From Gammaproteobacteria bacterium (lineage in GTDB: Bacteria > Pseudomonadota > Gammaproteobacteria > JAADGQ01), in assembly GCA_021648145.1 (NCBI GenBank), contig JAKITI010000003.1, positions 165,270 through 229,269 of the forward strand: DNA of 64,000 bases, read 5' to 3'. Position 1 is the stretch's first letter, and the number at the start of each line of letters is the position of its first letter. The notes below the pieces were generated by a model. The model ran no database searches, was not told the DNA's origin, and saw only the letters and a program-made list of their open reading frames with translations. Made by a program: the position numbers and the translations under genes. Below, piece after piece: positions 21,570-30,586 of this stretch.

Positions 21570-22435
21570 TGTCTGAGAAAAAAGAAAAGATTTTATCCAT
21601 TCTTGGAGTGGGATTAATTGGCGGATCTTTAGCCAAGGCGGCTAAATCAGCAGGTTTGTTTCAAAAAGTTGTGGGTTACGGACGTTGCCTCGAATCATTG
21701 CAAACCGCACTTGATCTGGGTGTTATTGATCAGGTTGCTTGTGATGTTAAAGCTGCAGTTGAATCTGCTGATATTGTGGTGTTGGCAACTCCAGTCGGTG
21801 CGATTGAGCCTTTGTTAAAACAAGCCGCTGGATATTTTAAATCCAATGCAGTCATCACTGATGTAGGTAGTACTAAAGGTAGTGTGATTGAAGCTGTGCG
21901 CCTAGCTTTGGGTGAAATTCCCGAAAATTTTGTACCCGGCCATCCTATTGCCGGTACTGAAAACAGTGGTGTTGCGTTCGCTGACGCAAAGCTGTTTAAA
22001 GGGCGGCGTGTGATTTTAACGCCACTTAAAAATACGGATGCTGATGCTGTGTTACGTGTGCGCCAAATGTGGGAAGGTGTGGGTTCAATTGTTTCTGAAA
22101 TGGCGGTGAACCACCACGACGAAGTGCTGGCAGCGACCAGTCATATGCCACATATGTTAGCGTATTTGATGGTAGATAGACTTTCAAAAATGGATGAGCA
22201 GCATGAAGTTTTTAAATATGCTGCCAGTGGGTTTCGTGATTTTACCCGTATCGCATCCAGTGATCCGGTAATGTGGCGAGATATATGTCTGGCTAATGGT
22301 GATGCTTTATTGTCGGCATTAGAGCAATACAGTTCAGAGCTTACGCAGCTTCGAGATGCTATTGAAACTAAAGATGATAAATATTTGATGGCTCTGTTTG
22401 GCCGCTCCAAGGCTGTTCGAGATCAGTTTTCTTGA
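21569..22435 (+). CDS. tyrA: Prephenate dehydrogenase
   Basis: A 288-aa NAD(P)-dependent enzyme that makes 4-hydroxyphenylpyruvate for tyrosine. The Rossmann motif GVGLIGGSLAKA is at the N-terminus, with the GHPIAGTENSG block and the HHD motif in NHHDEVLAATSHMPHML. The frame is open from a TTG at 21554, but GTG at 21569 overlapping the pheA stop (TAGTG) gives the natural start. Here tyrA is separate from aroA, unlike the fused gene of Pseudomonas, and it has no chorismate mutase or ACT domain, so feedback control must lie elsewhere. Confidence 0.93.
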   Translation: MSEKKEKILSILGVGLIGGSLAKAAKSAGLFQKVVGYGRCLESLQTALDLGVIDQVACDVKAAVESADIVVLATPVGAIEPLLKQAAGYFKSNAVITDVGSTKGSVIEAVRLALGEIPENFVPGHPIAGTENSGVAFADAKLFKGRRVILTPLKNTDADAVLRVRQMWEGVGSIVSEMAVNHHDEVLAATSHMPHMLAYLMVDRLSKMDEQHEVFKYAASGFRDFTRIASSDPVMWRDICLANGDALLSALEQYSSELTQLRDAIETKDDKYLMALFGRSKAVRDQFS

Positions 22436-22462
22436 ATAATTTTTAAAAAAGTAACTATTTTT

Positions 22463-23797
22463 ATGTCAAATTCCAATACTCCTTCCCTTCGCTTTATTGT
22501 TGAACCTGGCGGTCATTTGACCGGAGAAATTCGTGTGCCTGGAGACAAATCTATTTCACACCGTTCAATTATGCTCGGATCTATTGCTGAAGGGGTCACA
22601 GAAGTTCAAGGGTTTCTTGAAGGTGAAGATAGTCTCTCTACATTGAAAGCTTTTCGTGCTATGGGTGTTTCTATTGATGGCCCTGTTGATGGAAAAGTGA
22701 CAATTCATGGGGTCGGATTGCACGGTTTGAAAGTACCTGATGCGCCATTAGATCTGGGTAATTCAGGGACATCCATGCGTCTCATGTCTGGTTTGCTGGC
22801 GGGACAAATTTTTGATGTGGAAATGATGGGTGATGAATCATTGTCTGGTCGCCCAATGTCGCGTGTGACCAATCCCTTGGCGTTGATGGGGGCAATCGTT
22901 GTAGGTGATGAGGATGGTACGCCACCTCTGAGAGTGAGTGGCGGTCAAGCTTTGAAAGGAATTGATTATACGCTGCCTATGGCCAGTGCCCAAGTGAAAT
23001 CATGTCTGTTATTGGCTGGATTGTATGCTGAAGGGCGTACTTGCATCACTGAGCCTGCACCCACTCGAGATCATACCGAGCGAATGCTGAATGGTTTTGG
23101 CTACTGCGTTGAGCGCAAAGGTAATCAAGTTTGTATTGAAGGTGGCGGAAAGCTCACCGCTTGCGCTATTGATGTGCCGAGCGATATCTCATCGACTGCT
23201 TTTTTTCTGGTGGGCGCGTGTATTGCAGAAGGTTCAGATTTATTGTTAAAGCATGTAGGGATGAATTCTACTCGCATTGGTGTGATCAATATTTTGCGTT
23301 TGATGGGAGCAAATATTGAATTGTTGAATGAGCGTGAGGTCGGTGGTGAGCCTGTGGCAGATATTCGTGTGCGCTCAAGTCAGTTAAAAGGAATACGTAT
23401 CCCAGAAGATCAGGTGCCTTTGGCCATTGATGAGTTTCCTGCGATTTTTATTGCAGCTGCGTGCGCGACTGGTGAAACTGTTTTGACGGGTGCGGAAGAG
23501 TTACGGGTTAAAGAGAGTGATCGTATTCAGGCGATGGCGGATGGGCTGGTAACATTGGGTATTGATGCCAAGCCAACAGCGGATGGTATTGTGATTCAGG
23601 GTGGGCAATTAGGTGGTGGCGTTGTTGAAAGCTGTGGTGATCATCGTATTGCCATGTCATTTGCAATGGCGGCATTGCGCTCAAAAGAGAAAATTATCAT
23701 TGAGCATTGCAATAATGTTGCAACATCATTTCCAGGGTTTGTTGAATTAGCTCGGCAGACAGGGTTAGCTATTAATGCAGAGCATGTGAAAGGGTAG
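22463..23797 (+). CDS. aroA: 3-phosphoshikimate 1-carboxyvinyltransferase (EPSP synthase)
   Basis: A 444-aa enzyme of the shikimate pathway joining shikimate-3-phosphate and PEP. Seen are the N-terminal PGDKSISHRS block, LGNSGTSMRLM, SGRPMSRV, the central QVKSCLLLAG and the C-terminal KESDRI and GDHRIAM motifs. The glycine of the PEP loop (LGNSGTSMRLMSG) and the GDHRIAM type agree with the class II-like Gram-negative group more than with the E. coli type, but class cannot be assigned firmly by eye. It lies 27 bp after tyrA and 5 bp before cmk. Confidence 0.95.
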   Translation: MSNSNTPSLRFIVEPGGHLTGEIRVPGDKSISHRSIMLGSIAEGVTEVQGFLEGEDSLSTLKAFRAMGVSIDGPVDGKVTIHGVGLHGLKVPDAPLDLGNSGTSMRLMSGLLAGQIFDVEMMGDESLSGRPMSRVTNPLALMGAIVVGDEDGTPPLRVSGGQALKGIDYTLPMASAQVKSCLLLAGLYAEGRTCITEPAPTRDHTERMLNGFGYCVERKGNQVCIEGGGKLTACAIDVPSDISSTAFFLVGACIAEGSDLLLKHVGMNSTRIGVINILRLMGANIELLNEREVGGEPVADIRVRSSQLKGIRIPEDQVPLAIDEFPAIFIAAACATGETVLTGAEELRVKESDRIQAMADGLVTLGIDAKPTADGIVIQGGQLGGGVVESCGDHRIAMSFAMAALRSKEKIIIEHCNNVATSFPGFVELARQTGLAINAEHVKG

Positions 23798-23802
23798 TCG
23801 TT

Positions 23803-24486
23803 ATGTTGGAGAGCAATATCCCTGTTTTTACGATTGATGGCCCCAGTGGTTCAGGAAAAGGTACCGTCAGCCGTATTTTGGCGCAGCGTTTAGGTTGGCA
23901 CTACCTGGATAGTGGCGCACTATATCGTTTAACCGCTTATGAGGCAGGAAAACAGGCGATCGCTTTGAGTGATGAAGTTGCTGTAGCAAAAATTGCTGGC
24001 TCATTGAATGTTCATTTTGACGCTGAAGCTGTTTTTCTTGATGGCATTGATGTGAGTCATGCCATAAGGTCAGAAGAGTGTGGTAATCGAGCCTCCAAAA
24101 TTGCATCTTTGTCTGCAGTACGTGATGCACTTCTGGGCTGGCAACGTGCATTTAAAAAACCTCCAGGTCTTGTGGCGGATGGTCGTGATATGGGGAGTGT
24201 TGTCTTCCCTCAAGCTACGGTTAAAGTTTATTTGACGGCCAGTGCAGAAGTTCGCTCAGAGCGACGTCACACGCAGTTGAAAGAGAAAGGTATTAATGGT
24301 ACCCTCGACGCTATTTTCAACGATATTCGTGAACGTGATTTACGTGATAGTGCGCGTAGTGTTGCGCCGATGAAGCCTGCTAAAGGGGCTGTTCTGCTTG
24401 ATACCGATAAGCTGTCTATTGAGACTGTCGTTGAAAAGTTGATAGATCTATTGCCTGGTCGTATTATTTCAGGTGCAGTTCGGTAA
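23803..24486 (+). CDS. cmk: Cytidylate kinase
   Basis: A 227-aa nucleoside monophosphate kinase that phosphorylates CMP and dCMP, the same length as the E. coli enzyme. The P-loop is GPSGSGKGT near residue 13, the CMP-binding region has YLDSGALYR, and DGRDMGSVVFP and RERDLRDSAR (LID region) are present. It sits between aroA and rpsA, as in most gammaproteobacteria. A T-tailed hairpin directly downstream separates it from rpsA. Confidence 0.95.
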   Translation: MLESNIPVFTIDGPSGSGKGTVSRILAQRLGWHYLDSGALYRLTAYEAGKQAIALSDEVAVAKIAGSLNVHFDAEAVFLDGIDVSHAIRSEECGNRASKIASLSAVRDALLGWQRAFKKPPGLVADGRDMGSVVFPQATVKVYLTASAEVRSERRHTQLKEKGINGTLDAIFNDIRERDLRDSARSVAPMKPAKGAVLLDTDKLSIETVVEKLIDLLPGRIISGAVR

Positions 24487-24516
24487 AGATGAAAGTCTTT
24501 ATCTGGCTTTTTTGTG

Positions 24517-24541
24517 CTTGTCAATTTTGACAAGTTTTTTT
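24517..24541 (+). terminator. Intrinsic terminator between cmk and rpsA
   Basis: CTTGTCAA pairs with TTGACAAG (24527-24534), followed by seven Ts. A shorter hairpin, CCTC...GAGG near 24570-24585, lies further on in the rpsA leader. Terminator or attenuator for read-through from cmk into rpsA. Confidence 0.8.
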
Positions 24542-24603
24542 AATTAACCGCGGTTTTGCCGCAACGTTATCCTCGATTTTTGAGGGTTTAAGGGTTTTTT
24601 CTA

Positions 24604-26280
24604 ATGAGCGAAAGCTTTAAAGAGTTATTTGAAGAGAGTTTGATTGAGCAACGGATGCGTCCTGGTTCTATTGTGCCTGGAATCATTGTCGAGATTAAAT
24701 CAGATGTTGTTATTGTCAATGCAGGTTTAAAATCTGAAGGCGTAATTCCTATTAGCCAGTTTTATAGTGAAGCGGGCGAGCTGGAGGTTGCTGAAGGTGA
24801 TTGTGTTGATGTCGCATTGGATGCAATTGAAGATGGTTTTGGGGAGACTCGGCTTTCACGAGAAAAAGCTAAACGATCTCAGGCTTGGACTGAGCTTGAA
24901 AAAGCACTGGATGATGCCGTCACAATTATTGGTATTATTTCCGGCAAGGTTAAAGGTGGTTTCACTGTTGATGTTGGAACAATTCGTGCCTTCTTGCCTG
25001 GCTCACTTGTAGATGTGCGCCCTGTACGGGATATTGCACACTTGGAAGGTAAGCCACTTGAGTTTAAAGTTGTTAAATTAGATCGAAAACGTAATAACGT
25101 TGTAGTTTCTAGGCGTGCTGTTGTTGAAGTTGAAAGCAGTGCCGAGCGTGAAAAACTGCTCGAAAATTTGGAAGAAGGGCAGACTGTTAAAGGTATTGTT
25201 AAAAACCTGACTGATTACGGTGCATTTATCGATCTTGGTGGAATTGATGGATTGTTGCATATTACTGATATGGCGTGGAAACGCGTTAAACAACCTTCTG
25301 AGATTGTTAATGTTGGCGACGAAATTGATGTCAAAGTATTAACTTTTGATAAGGAGCGCAGTCGTGTTTCACTGGGTTTGAAACAGCTGGGTTCAGACCC
25401 TTGGCTTGAGCTTGCGACCCGTTATCCAATGACCAGTCGTCATATGGGTAAAGTGACCAATATTACTGATTATGGTTGCTTTGTTGAGATTGAAGATGGC
25501 ATCGAAGGCTTGGTTCACGTTTCTGAAATGGACTGGACTAATAAAAATGTTAATCCATTTAAAGCGGTGCATCTTGGGCAGGAAGTTGAAATTGTTGTGT
25601 TGAATATTGATGAGGAACGCCGTCGTGTTTCTCTAGGTATGAAACAGTGTAAAGCGAATCCATGGGAAGAGTTTTCTGCAACACACAATAAAAACCAGAA
25701 AGTCTCTGGAAAAATTAAATCAATCACAGATTTCGGTATCTTTATTGGTCTGGATGGTGAGATTGATGGCTTGGTTCATTTGTCTGATATTTCTTGGAAT
25801 GCAACGGGTGAAGATGCTATTCGTGAATTCAAGAAAGGTGATGAAATTGAGGCAGTTATTTTAGCAATTGATTCCGATCGTGAGCGCATTTCGTTAGGTA
25901 TCAAACAGTTAGAGAAAGATCCGTTCTCAAACTATATGGCTGATCATGAGAAGGGCGGTATCGTTAAAGGCGTTGTAATCAGCGTTGACAGCAAAGGTGC
26001 TGAAGTTAAACTTGACGGTGATGCTGAAGGTTACTTGCGTGCATCTGAGATTTCTCGTGAACGTGTAGATATTAATTCTGTTCTGAAAGAAGGGGATGAG
26101 ATTGAAGCTAAGTTTGTGAGTATTGACCGTAAGAATCGTGTTATTCTGCTCTCTCTTAAAGCGAAGGAAGAGGGTGAGGAGGCTGAAGCGCTGGATGATT
26201 ACAATCGTTCTACTACAAGCTCTGGCTCGGCTACTCTAGGTGATCTTCTGAAAGAGCAGATGTTAAATCAGAAGAGTTAA
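24604..26280 (+). CDS. rpsA: 30S ribosomal protein S1
   Basis: A 558-aa protein (E. coli 557) with six S1/OB-fold RNA-binding repeats. The first two, N-terminal ones are diverged and bind the ribosome; the later four carry the RNA contacts ([43 protein letters not shown] and similar, in parts). It brings mRNA to the 30S subunit. The ATG follows an AAGGG. The 117-bp leader with a terminator-like hairpin suggests its own promoter or attenuation; S1 autoregulates its mRNA in E. coli. Confidence 0.97.
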   Translation: MSESFKELFEESLIEQRMRPGSIVPGIIVEIKSDVVIVNAGLKSEGVIPISQFYSEAGELEVAEGDCVDVALDAIEDGFGETRLSREKAKRSQAWTELEKALDDAVTIIGIISGKVKGGFTVDVGTIRAFLPGSLVDVRPVRDIAHLEGKPLEFKVVKLDRKRNNVVVSRRAVVEVESSAEREKLLENLEEGQTVKGIVKNLTDYGAFIDLGGIDGLLHITDMAWKRVKQPSEIVNVGDEIDVKVLTFDKERSRVSLGLKQLGSDPWLELATRYPMTSRHMGKVTNITDYGCFVEIEDGIEGLVHVSEMDWTNKNVNPFKAVHLGQEVEIVVLNIDEERRRVSLGMKQCKANPWEEFSATHNKNQKVSGKIKSITDFGIFIGLDGEIDGLVHLSDISWNATGEDAIREFKKGDEIEAVILAIDSDRERISLGIKQLEKDPFSNYMADHEKGGIVKGVVISVDSKGAEVKLDGDAEGYLRASEISRERVDINSVLKEGDEIEAKFVSIDRKNRVILLSLKAKEEGEEAEALDDYNRSTTSSGSATLGDLLKEQMLNQKS

Positions 26281-26329
26281 AGTGTTCTGACTGTCATACT
26301 TTGATTGGCAGTGTTAAGTAAGGAAGGGA

Positions 26330-26370
26330 GGCCTTGATGTGTGGTAGTTGCATCATGGCCTTGTTTTTTT
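26330..26370 (+). terminator. Rho-independent terminator after rpsA
   Basis: GGCC-T-TGATG (26330-26339) pairs with CATCA-T-GGCC (26351-26360), with one T-T mismatch, followed by TTGTTTTTTT. Confidence 0.8.
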
Positions 26371-26406
26371 ATACACTTGCGTATCTTATCTTTTGAAAGG
26401 AATCTT

Positions 26407-26514
26407 ATGAATAACAACATGAACAATCGAGGTTGTCCTTTAGGTATTTTCTCCGTTGCCGTTATGTTTGTTGAGTGTTTCTCTGATAATAAGTATTGGA
26501 GGGACGTAATATAA
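26407..26514 (+). CDS. Possible 35-codon small ORF in the rpsA-ihfB gap
   Basis: ATG at 26407 lies about 6 bases after GAAAGG and opens a 35-codon frame beginning MNNNMNNRGCPLG, with a short hydrophobic middle (FSVAVMFV) and two Cys. It is between the rpsA terminator and ihfB. I do not recognise it. It may be a real small protein, a leader peptide for ihfB, or chance. Confidence 0.25.
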   Translation: MNNNMNNRGCPLGIFSVAVMFVECFSDNKYWRDVI

Positions 26515-26540
26515 ATAATTTTTTGGAGGTTTGAATATAT

Positions 26541-26828
26541 ATGACAAGATCAGACCTAATTGAAGTACTGACGCAGAGCCAGACTCAACTTTCTTATAAA
26601 GATATTGAGCTTGCTGTGAAAAATTTAATTGAGCAAATGTCTGAAGCACTAGCTAATGGCAATCGAATCGAGATACGTGGTTTTGGAAGTTTTTCTTTGC
26701 ACCATCGACCATCGCGTATCGGGCGTAATCCTAAAACGGGTGAGTCTGTTTCTCTAGAGGGAAAGTATGTTCCTCATTTCAAACCGGGGAAAATGTTACG
26801 TGAACAGGTAAATAATAGCGCTAAATAG
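26541..26828 (+). CDS. ihfB: Integration host factor subunit beta
   Basis: A 95-aa DNA-bending protein of the HU/IHF family (E. coli IhfB 94). It has the beta-arm signature [22 protein letters not shown] with the intercalating Pro of the arm tip (RNPKTG), and the PHFKPGK tail motif. It would pair with IhfA, which is not in the window. The gene order rpsA-ihfB identifies it as beta rather than alpha or HU. GGAGGT precedes the ATG by about 10 bases. Confidence 0.94.
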   Translation: MTRSDLIEVLTQSQTQLSYKDIELAVKNLIEQMSEALANGNRIEIRGFGSFSLHHRPSRIGRNPKTGESVSLEGKYVPHFKPGKMLREQVNNSAK

Positions 26829-27178
26829 TGTATATAGACACGGTCATGAAATACTTATATGCTCCAATTTTTACCTTTCTATCCCTGTTCAAGCGATCTC
26901 AGTCGTTACATAATCAGTCTGTATAATGTTTGAGCAGGAGTTGAAGTTCCAGACAACATAATTTCAGAAACTATTATGCATATGCTTCTTATTATTTTTT
27001 TATGCAATTTAGTTTGCAATTGAGCTTTCCCTTATTTTGTATAAAAGTTAGTATGTCTGCTTTAGGAAGCTCCGAACAAGTCTTGGTTTTACGTCGGCTA
27101 AATCCAACCAGACTTACTTAGAGCTCCCTTGATTAATGAGCAGCTGATTTTATTGGCTGGTAGTTTTAAGGAAATGCT
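26829..27178. other. 350-bp intergenic region upstream of lapA
   Basis: No ORF is convincing here. It contains a possible sigma-70 promoter near 27016-27045 (TTGCAA-like -35, TATAAA -10) and the large imperfect hairpin at 27065-27128 that would lie in the leader of a transcript from it. Confidence 0.45.
27065..27128 (+). promoter_or_regulatory. Long imperfect hairpin in the lapA leader
   Basis: GGAAGCTC at 27065-27072 pairs with GAGCTCCC at 27121-27128 (one mismatch). Inside it AAGTCTTGGTT at 27078-27088 pairs with AACCAGACTT at 27106-27115 with one bulged T. There is no T run after it, so it is not a typical terminator. It may be a structured leader RNA or a protein-binding site; the function is unknown. 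Confidence 0.45.
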
Positions 27179-27457
27179 ATGGCTCGTATTTATACAATTT
27201 TTTCAATTCTATTTGCTGTTTTGGTTTTTTTTATTTATCTTGGTTTAGCGACACAAAATACTGCATCAATTAATTTTCATTACTACTTTGGGAGCTTCGA
27301 ACTTCCACTGTATATTCTTTTAACACTCTTTATGGTTTTTGGAATCTTGCTTTGTAGCTTTATTTTTTTACCGCGTTTTTTTGGCTTGAAATTTAAATTG
27401 TTACGTATCCAAAGAGCATTAGATAAAAAAACATTGGAACTGGAAAAACAGAAATAA
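27179..27457 (+). CDS. lapA: LapA-family inner membrane protein (DUF1049)
   Basis: A 92-aa protein with two membrane segments (about residues 5-25 and 42-65) joined by a short loop with the family motif TQNTASINFHYYFGSFELPLYILL, in part, and a positively charged coiled tail. LapA works with LapB in tuning LPS assembly via FtsH and LpxC in E. coli. In E. coli lapB follows directly; here the next genes are a ComEA-like gene and wzz, and no lapB is in the window. The ihfB-lapA-wzz order is close to that of Pseudomonas, where wzz follows ihfB. Confidence 0.85.
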   Translation: MARIYTIFSILFAVLVFFIYLGLATQNTASINFHYYFGSFELPLYILLTLFMVFGILLCSFIFLPRFFGLKFKLLRIQRALDKKTLELEKQK

Positions 27458-27591
27458 TTTTAAATAAATAATAGATGTCTCTTTTTTTTAAATCGTGTAT
27501 TATCGGCGCGCCTGTATTTTAATTGGACGGAACTATTGTGACTTTTTAATTACAGGTATTTCACAAAGCATTTTTTACAGGAGGTTATATA

Positions 27592-27870
27592 ATGCTTTTT
27601 TTTAAAAAAATTCTATTATTGTCTGTTTTTCTGGGTTGTTTTTCTGCTGCGTATGCAGCACCTGTTAATATTAACAATGCTGATGCAGAGTTATTGGCTA
27701 ATAATTTGGTTGGTGTTGGGGTTGAAAAGGCAAAAGCAATTGTTGAGTATCGAAAGAAGCATGGAGCATTTAAAGTTGTTAATGATTTGGCGCAAGTAAA
27801 AGGTATAGGTAAGAAGACGATTGAAAAAAATCGTAAAAATATCACGATAGGCCGTTCATCAACAAAGTAA
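27592..27870 (+). CDS. ComEA-like secreted helix-hairpin-helix DNA-binding protein
   Basis: A 92-aa protein with a signal peptide (hydrophobic to about residue 21, cleaved after AYA) followed by one compact domain of two HhH motifs: VNINNADAELLANNLVGVGVEKAKAIVEYRKKHGAF and VKGIGKKTIEKN, in parts. Such proteins bind double-stranded DNA in the periplasm and act in natural transformation in several gammaproteobacteria, although single short ComEA genes are also widespread in non-competent bacteria. Preceded by AGGAGG. A strong terminator follows, so it is probably monocistronic. Confidence 0.85.
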   Translation: MLFFKKILLLSVFLGCFSAAYAAPVNINNADAELLANNLVGVGVEKAKAIVEYRKKHGAFKVVNDLAQVKGIGKKTIEKNRKNITIGRSSTK

Positions 27871-27890
27871 TATATTATATAATTTTGTGA

Positions 27891-27919
27891 TAAACAGGCA
27901 CCTTAATGGTGCCTGTTTA
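27891..27919 (+). terminator. Terminator after the ComEA-like gene
   Basis: TAAACAGGCACC (27891-27902) pairs perfectly with 27908-27919 across the loop TTAAT, followed by a T-rich stretch. Confidence 0.85.
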
Positions 27920-27960
27920 TTATCTGTTACTATTTTTTATAATTTTATGAGTTGTTCTAT

Positions 27961-29013
27961 ATGGGTATTTCTACAGAAGAAGGGCAAACGTATAACAATA
28001 GGAATGAAATAAGTTTAGTCGACCTTTGGTTTATTTTATATCGACGTAAAGCAGTTTTTTTTATTGTTGTTGGCTTTTTCTTGTTTTTTGGGGTCGTGAG
28101 TTCTTTTTTGACGTCAACTAAATATACCTATACGACATCAATAGAGATCGGATCTACATTTGATCAAGAGCGAGAGCTCATTGATTCACCTGATGTATTG
28201 CTGGCAAAGATAAGGGAAAGTTATATTCCGCTTGTTCTGCATGAGCATGCAAAATCGGGAACAGACGGTGGCGTTTATCAAATTAGTGCCAGAGCTCCTT
28301 CTGGTAGTAATATCATTGTTTTGGAAAGTCAGGGGTCTGAAGAGCTTTCCAGCACCTATCTGAAGTTGCAAACTAAAATAGTTGATAAAGTTGTAACGGA
28401 TCACCGTGGGATTGTTAAAGTCGCGCGCTTGGGGTTGAATGGCGACAGAAAAAAAATCCAGCTTAAATTGTCTGAGCTTCAAGATCAAGCTAAATTATAT
28501 GTCAAAAAAACTGGGCGTCTGGATGAAAGTGCAGCCTTGTTGGTCAAACAAATGCAAGAAGTTAATCAGCTAATTGTACTGTCAGAAAAAAATCGAAATC
28601 AAGCGATAACCGAAGTGAAAGGGTCACTTGGTGCGATGGCTTTGATGGTATTAGATAATGAAACTCAACAAAACAGAGTGCAGCTGGCTGAATTTGAGGA
28701 GCGTTTATATATCACGCTACCAAATCAACGCGATGATTTGAAAGTTCAGTTGGCGAATAATAAAAGGGCGCAAGCGAGGCAAGGTCAGCTCATTGAAGAG
28801 ATTGATGTGCGTTTATCTAATGCTCGAGAGACGAAAGCAATTGTTCCACCCATGCAGTCTTTGAAACCCATCGGTTCGAGCAAAAAACTAATAGTTTTTT
28901 TAAGTTTGGTTTTAGGGGTTTTAGTTGGAATATTTTTGGCTTTTTTTATTGAGTTTGTTACTAATGTACGGTCACAGATGAAAAATGAAGATATGGTGAC
29001 AACTTCAGATTAA
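27961..29013 (+). CDS. wzz: Wzz/chain-length determinant family protein
   Basis: A 350-aa polysaccharide co-polymerase. It has an N-terminal membrane segment after LVDLWFILYRRKAV (about residues 26-47), a long periplasmic coiled-coil middle and a C-terminal membrane segment (LIVFLSLVLGVLVGIFLAFF) preceded by Pro-containing residues (PPMQSLKPIGSSKK), the typical architecture of Wzz. It controls the length of O-antigen or other envelope polysaccharide. ATG at 27961 is used; a TTG three codons upstream is also open. manC and galU, which supply sugar nucleotides, follow on the same strand. Confidence 0.87.
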   Translation: MGISTEEGQTYNNRNEISLVDLWFILYRRKAVFFIVVGFFLFFGVVSSFLTSTKYTYTTSIEIGSTFDQERELIDSPDVLLAKIRESYIPLVLHEHAKSGTDGGVYQISARAPSGSNIIVLESQGSEELSSTYLKLQTKIVDKVVTDHRGIVKVARLGLNGDRKKIQLKLSELQDQAKLYVKKTGRLDESAALLVKQMQEVNQLIVLSEKNRNQAITEVKGSLGAMALMVLDNETQQNRVQLAEFEERLYITLPNQRDDLKVQLANNKRAQARQGQLIEEIDVRLSNARETKAIVPPMQSLKPIGSSKKLIVFLSLVLGVLVGIFLAFFIEFVTNVRSQMKNEDMVTTSD

Positions 29014-29049
29014 ATGAAGTTTTTTTGAATTTTTTCAAGAGAGGTTTAA

Positions 29050-30546
29050 ATGAGTTTGATTGTTCAACCGGTGATATTATCTGGCGGATCGGGGACGCGA
29101 TTATGGCCGCTTTCTCGAGAGTATTATCCAAAACAGTTGTTGGCATTAACATCAGATCTTACTTTGTTGCAAGAAACTGTGTTACGTCTACATAAAGTAG
29201 AAAATTCCAATAAGACTCCAGATAGGCAGTTGGATATAACAAAACCAATCATTGTATGTAACGAAGAACATCGTTTCCTTGTGGCAGAGCAGCTTCGCCA
29301 ACTGGGTGAAAGTGCTGCCTCAATTATTCTGGAACCTATGGGGCGAAATACTGCGCCTGCTTTGACACTGGCGGCTGTAGATAACCACTCAAAAGATCAA
29401 GATCCTGTTTTATTGGTGATGCCAGCAGATCATGTGATATTGGATAAAACGGCATTTCACAATGTTGTAGCAAAAGGTGCTGAGCTAGCTTCTAATGGGT
29501 ATCTTGTCACCTTTGGTATTGTTCCTACCCGTCCTGAAACAGGCTATGGTTATATTAAGGAGGGTGCTGCTATTGGTGGCAGTAGTAGTTCAGCTGAGAA
29601 ACATGCTTATGAGATTGAGTGTTTTGTAGAAAAGCCTGATCAATCAACAGCAAAATCCTATATAAAATCAGGAAAGTACTTGTGGAATAGTGGCATGTTC
29701 ATGATGAGGGCATCATGCTGGATTGATGCTATTAAGGAGTATCAACCCGATATTTTTTATGCTTGTAATAAAGCGTATGAGCAAGGTTCTTTAGATGGTG
29801 ATTTCTACCGTGTTGATCGCTCACTTTTTGAGTCTTGCCCTGATGATTCAATCGATTATGCTGTAATGGAAAAAATAACAGCAAACAACAGCCTGTCAAA
29901 ACTGCGTTCTTGTGTTGTTCCGCTTGATGCTGGGTGGTCTGATGTCGGTGAGTGGTCTGCAATTTGGGAGGTTAGTGATCGAAATGAGCAAGGTAATGTG
30001 CTGAAAGGGCAGGTTTATACTCATAACACCAAAAATAGTTTAATGATTTCTGAGAGCCGGCTGGTTTCCGTGGTTGGCATGGAAGATGTTATTGTTATTG
30101 AATCTTCTGACGCAGTCATGGTTGTTCATAAATCTTGCGCACAGGATGTAAAACAGATTGTTAATCAGCTAAAAAAAGAGCAACGTCCTGAGCTCAAAAA
30201 CCACCGGCGTGTATCGCGCCCTTGGGGGACGTATGAAGGGATTGATGCGGGTGATCGATTTCAAGTAAAGCGAATTGTTGTAAACCCAGGTGAAACTCTC
30301 TCTCTTCAAAAACATCACCATCGCGCTGAGCATTGGATTGTTGTTAAGGGAACAGCAAATGTGACTTGCGGCGATAAAACATTTCTTTTAACTGAAAACC
30401 AGTCAACTTATATCCCGATAGGGGAGACCCATCGCCTAGAAAATCCAGGGATTATGCCATTAGAGCTTATTGAAGTTCAGTCGGGTGCTTATTTGGGCGA
30501 AGATGATATCGTTCGTTTCGAAGATGTTTATGGACGAGATCAATAG
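29050..30546 (+). CDS. manC: Mannose-1-phosphate guanylyltransferase/mannose-6-phosphate isomerase
   Basis: A 498-aa bifunctional enzyme of the type II PMI-GMP family (AlgA/XanB/CpsB). The N-terminal nucleotidyltransferase has the pyrophosphorylase signature GGSGTRLWPLSREYYPKQ and the FVEKPD motif. The C-terminal cupin (about 365-490) carries RPWGTYEGID and the zinc-ligand-type QKHHHRAEHWIVV. It yields GDP-mannose for O-antigen, exopolysaccharide or derived GDP-fucose/rhamnose. AGAGAGG precedes the ATG. It is followed 40 bp later by galU, making a sugar-nucleotide supply unit after wzz. Confidence 0.93.
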   Translation: MSLIVQPVILSGGSGTRLWPLSREYYPKQLLALTSDLTLLQETVLRLHKVENSNKTPDRQLDITKPIIVCNEEHRFLVAEQLRQLGESAASIILEPMGRNTAPALTLAAVDNHSKDQDPVLLVMPADHVILDKTAFHNVVAKGAELASNGYLVTFGIVPTRPETGYGYIKEGAAIGGSSSSAEKHAYEIECFVEKPDQSTAKSYIKSGKYLWNSGMFMMRASCWIDAIKEYQPDIFYACNKAYEQGSLDGDFYRVDRSLFESCPDDSIDYAVMEKITANNSLSKLRSCVVPLDAGWSDVGEWSAIWEVSDRNEQGNVLKGQVYTHNTKNSLMISESRLVSVVGMEDVIVIESSDAVMVVHKSCAQDVKQIVNQLKKEQRPELKNHRRVSRPWGTYEGIDAGDRFQVKRIVVNPGETLSLQKHHHRAEHWIVVKGTANVTCGDKTFLLTENQSTYIPIGETHRLENPGIMPLELIEVQSGAYLGEDDIVRFEDVYGRDQ

Positions 30547-30586
30547 ATAGCACCTCTATCATTATTATCTGTTAAAGAGAAGTTAT

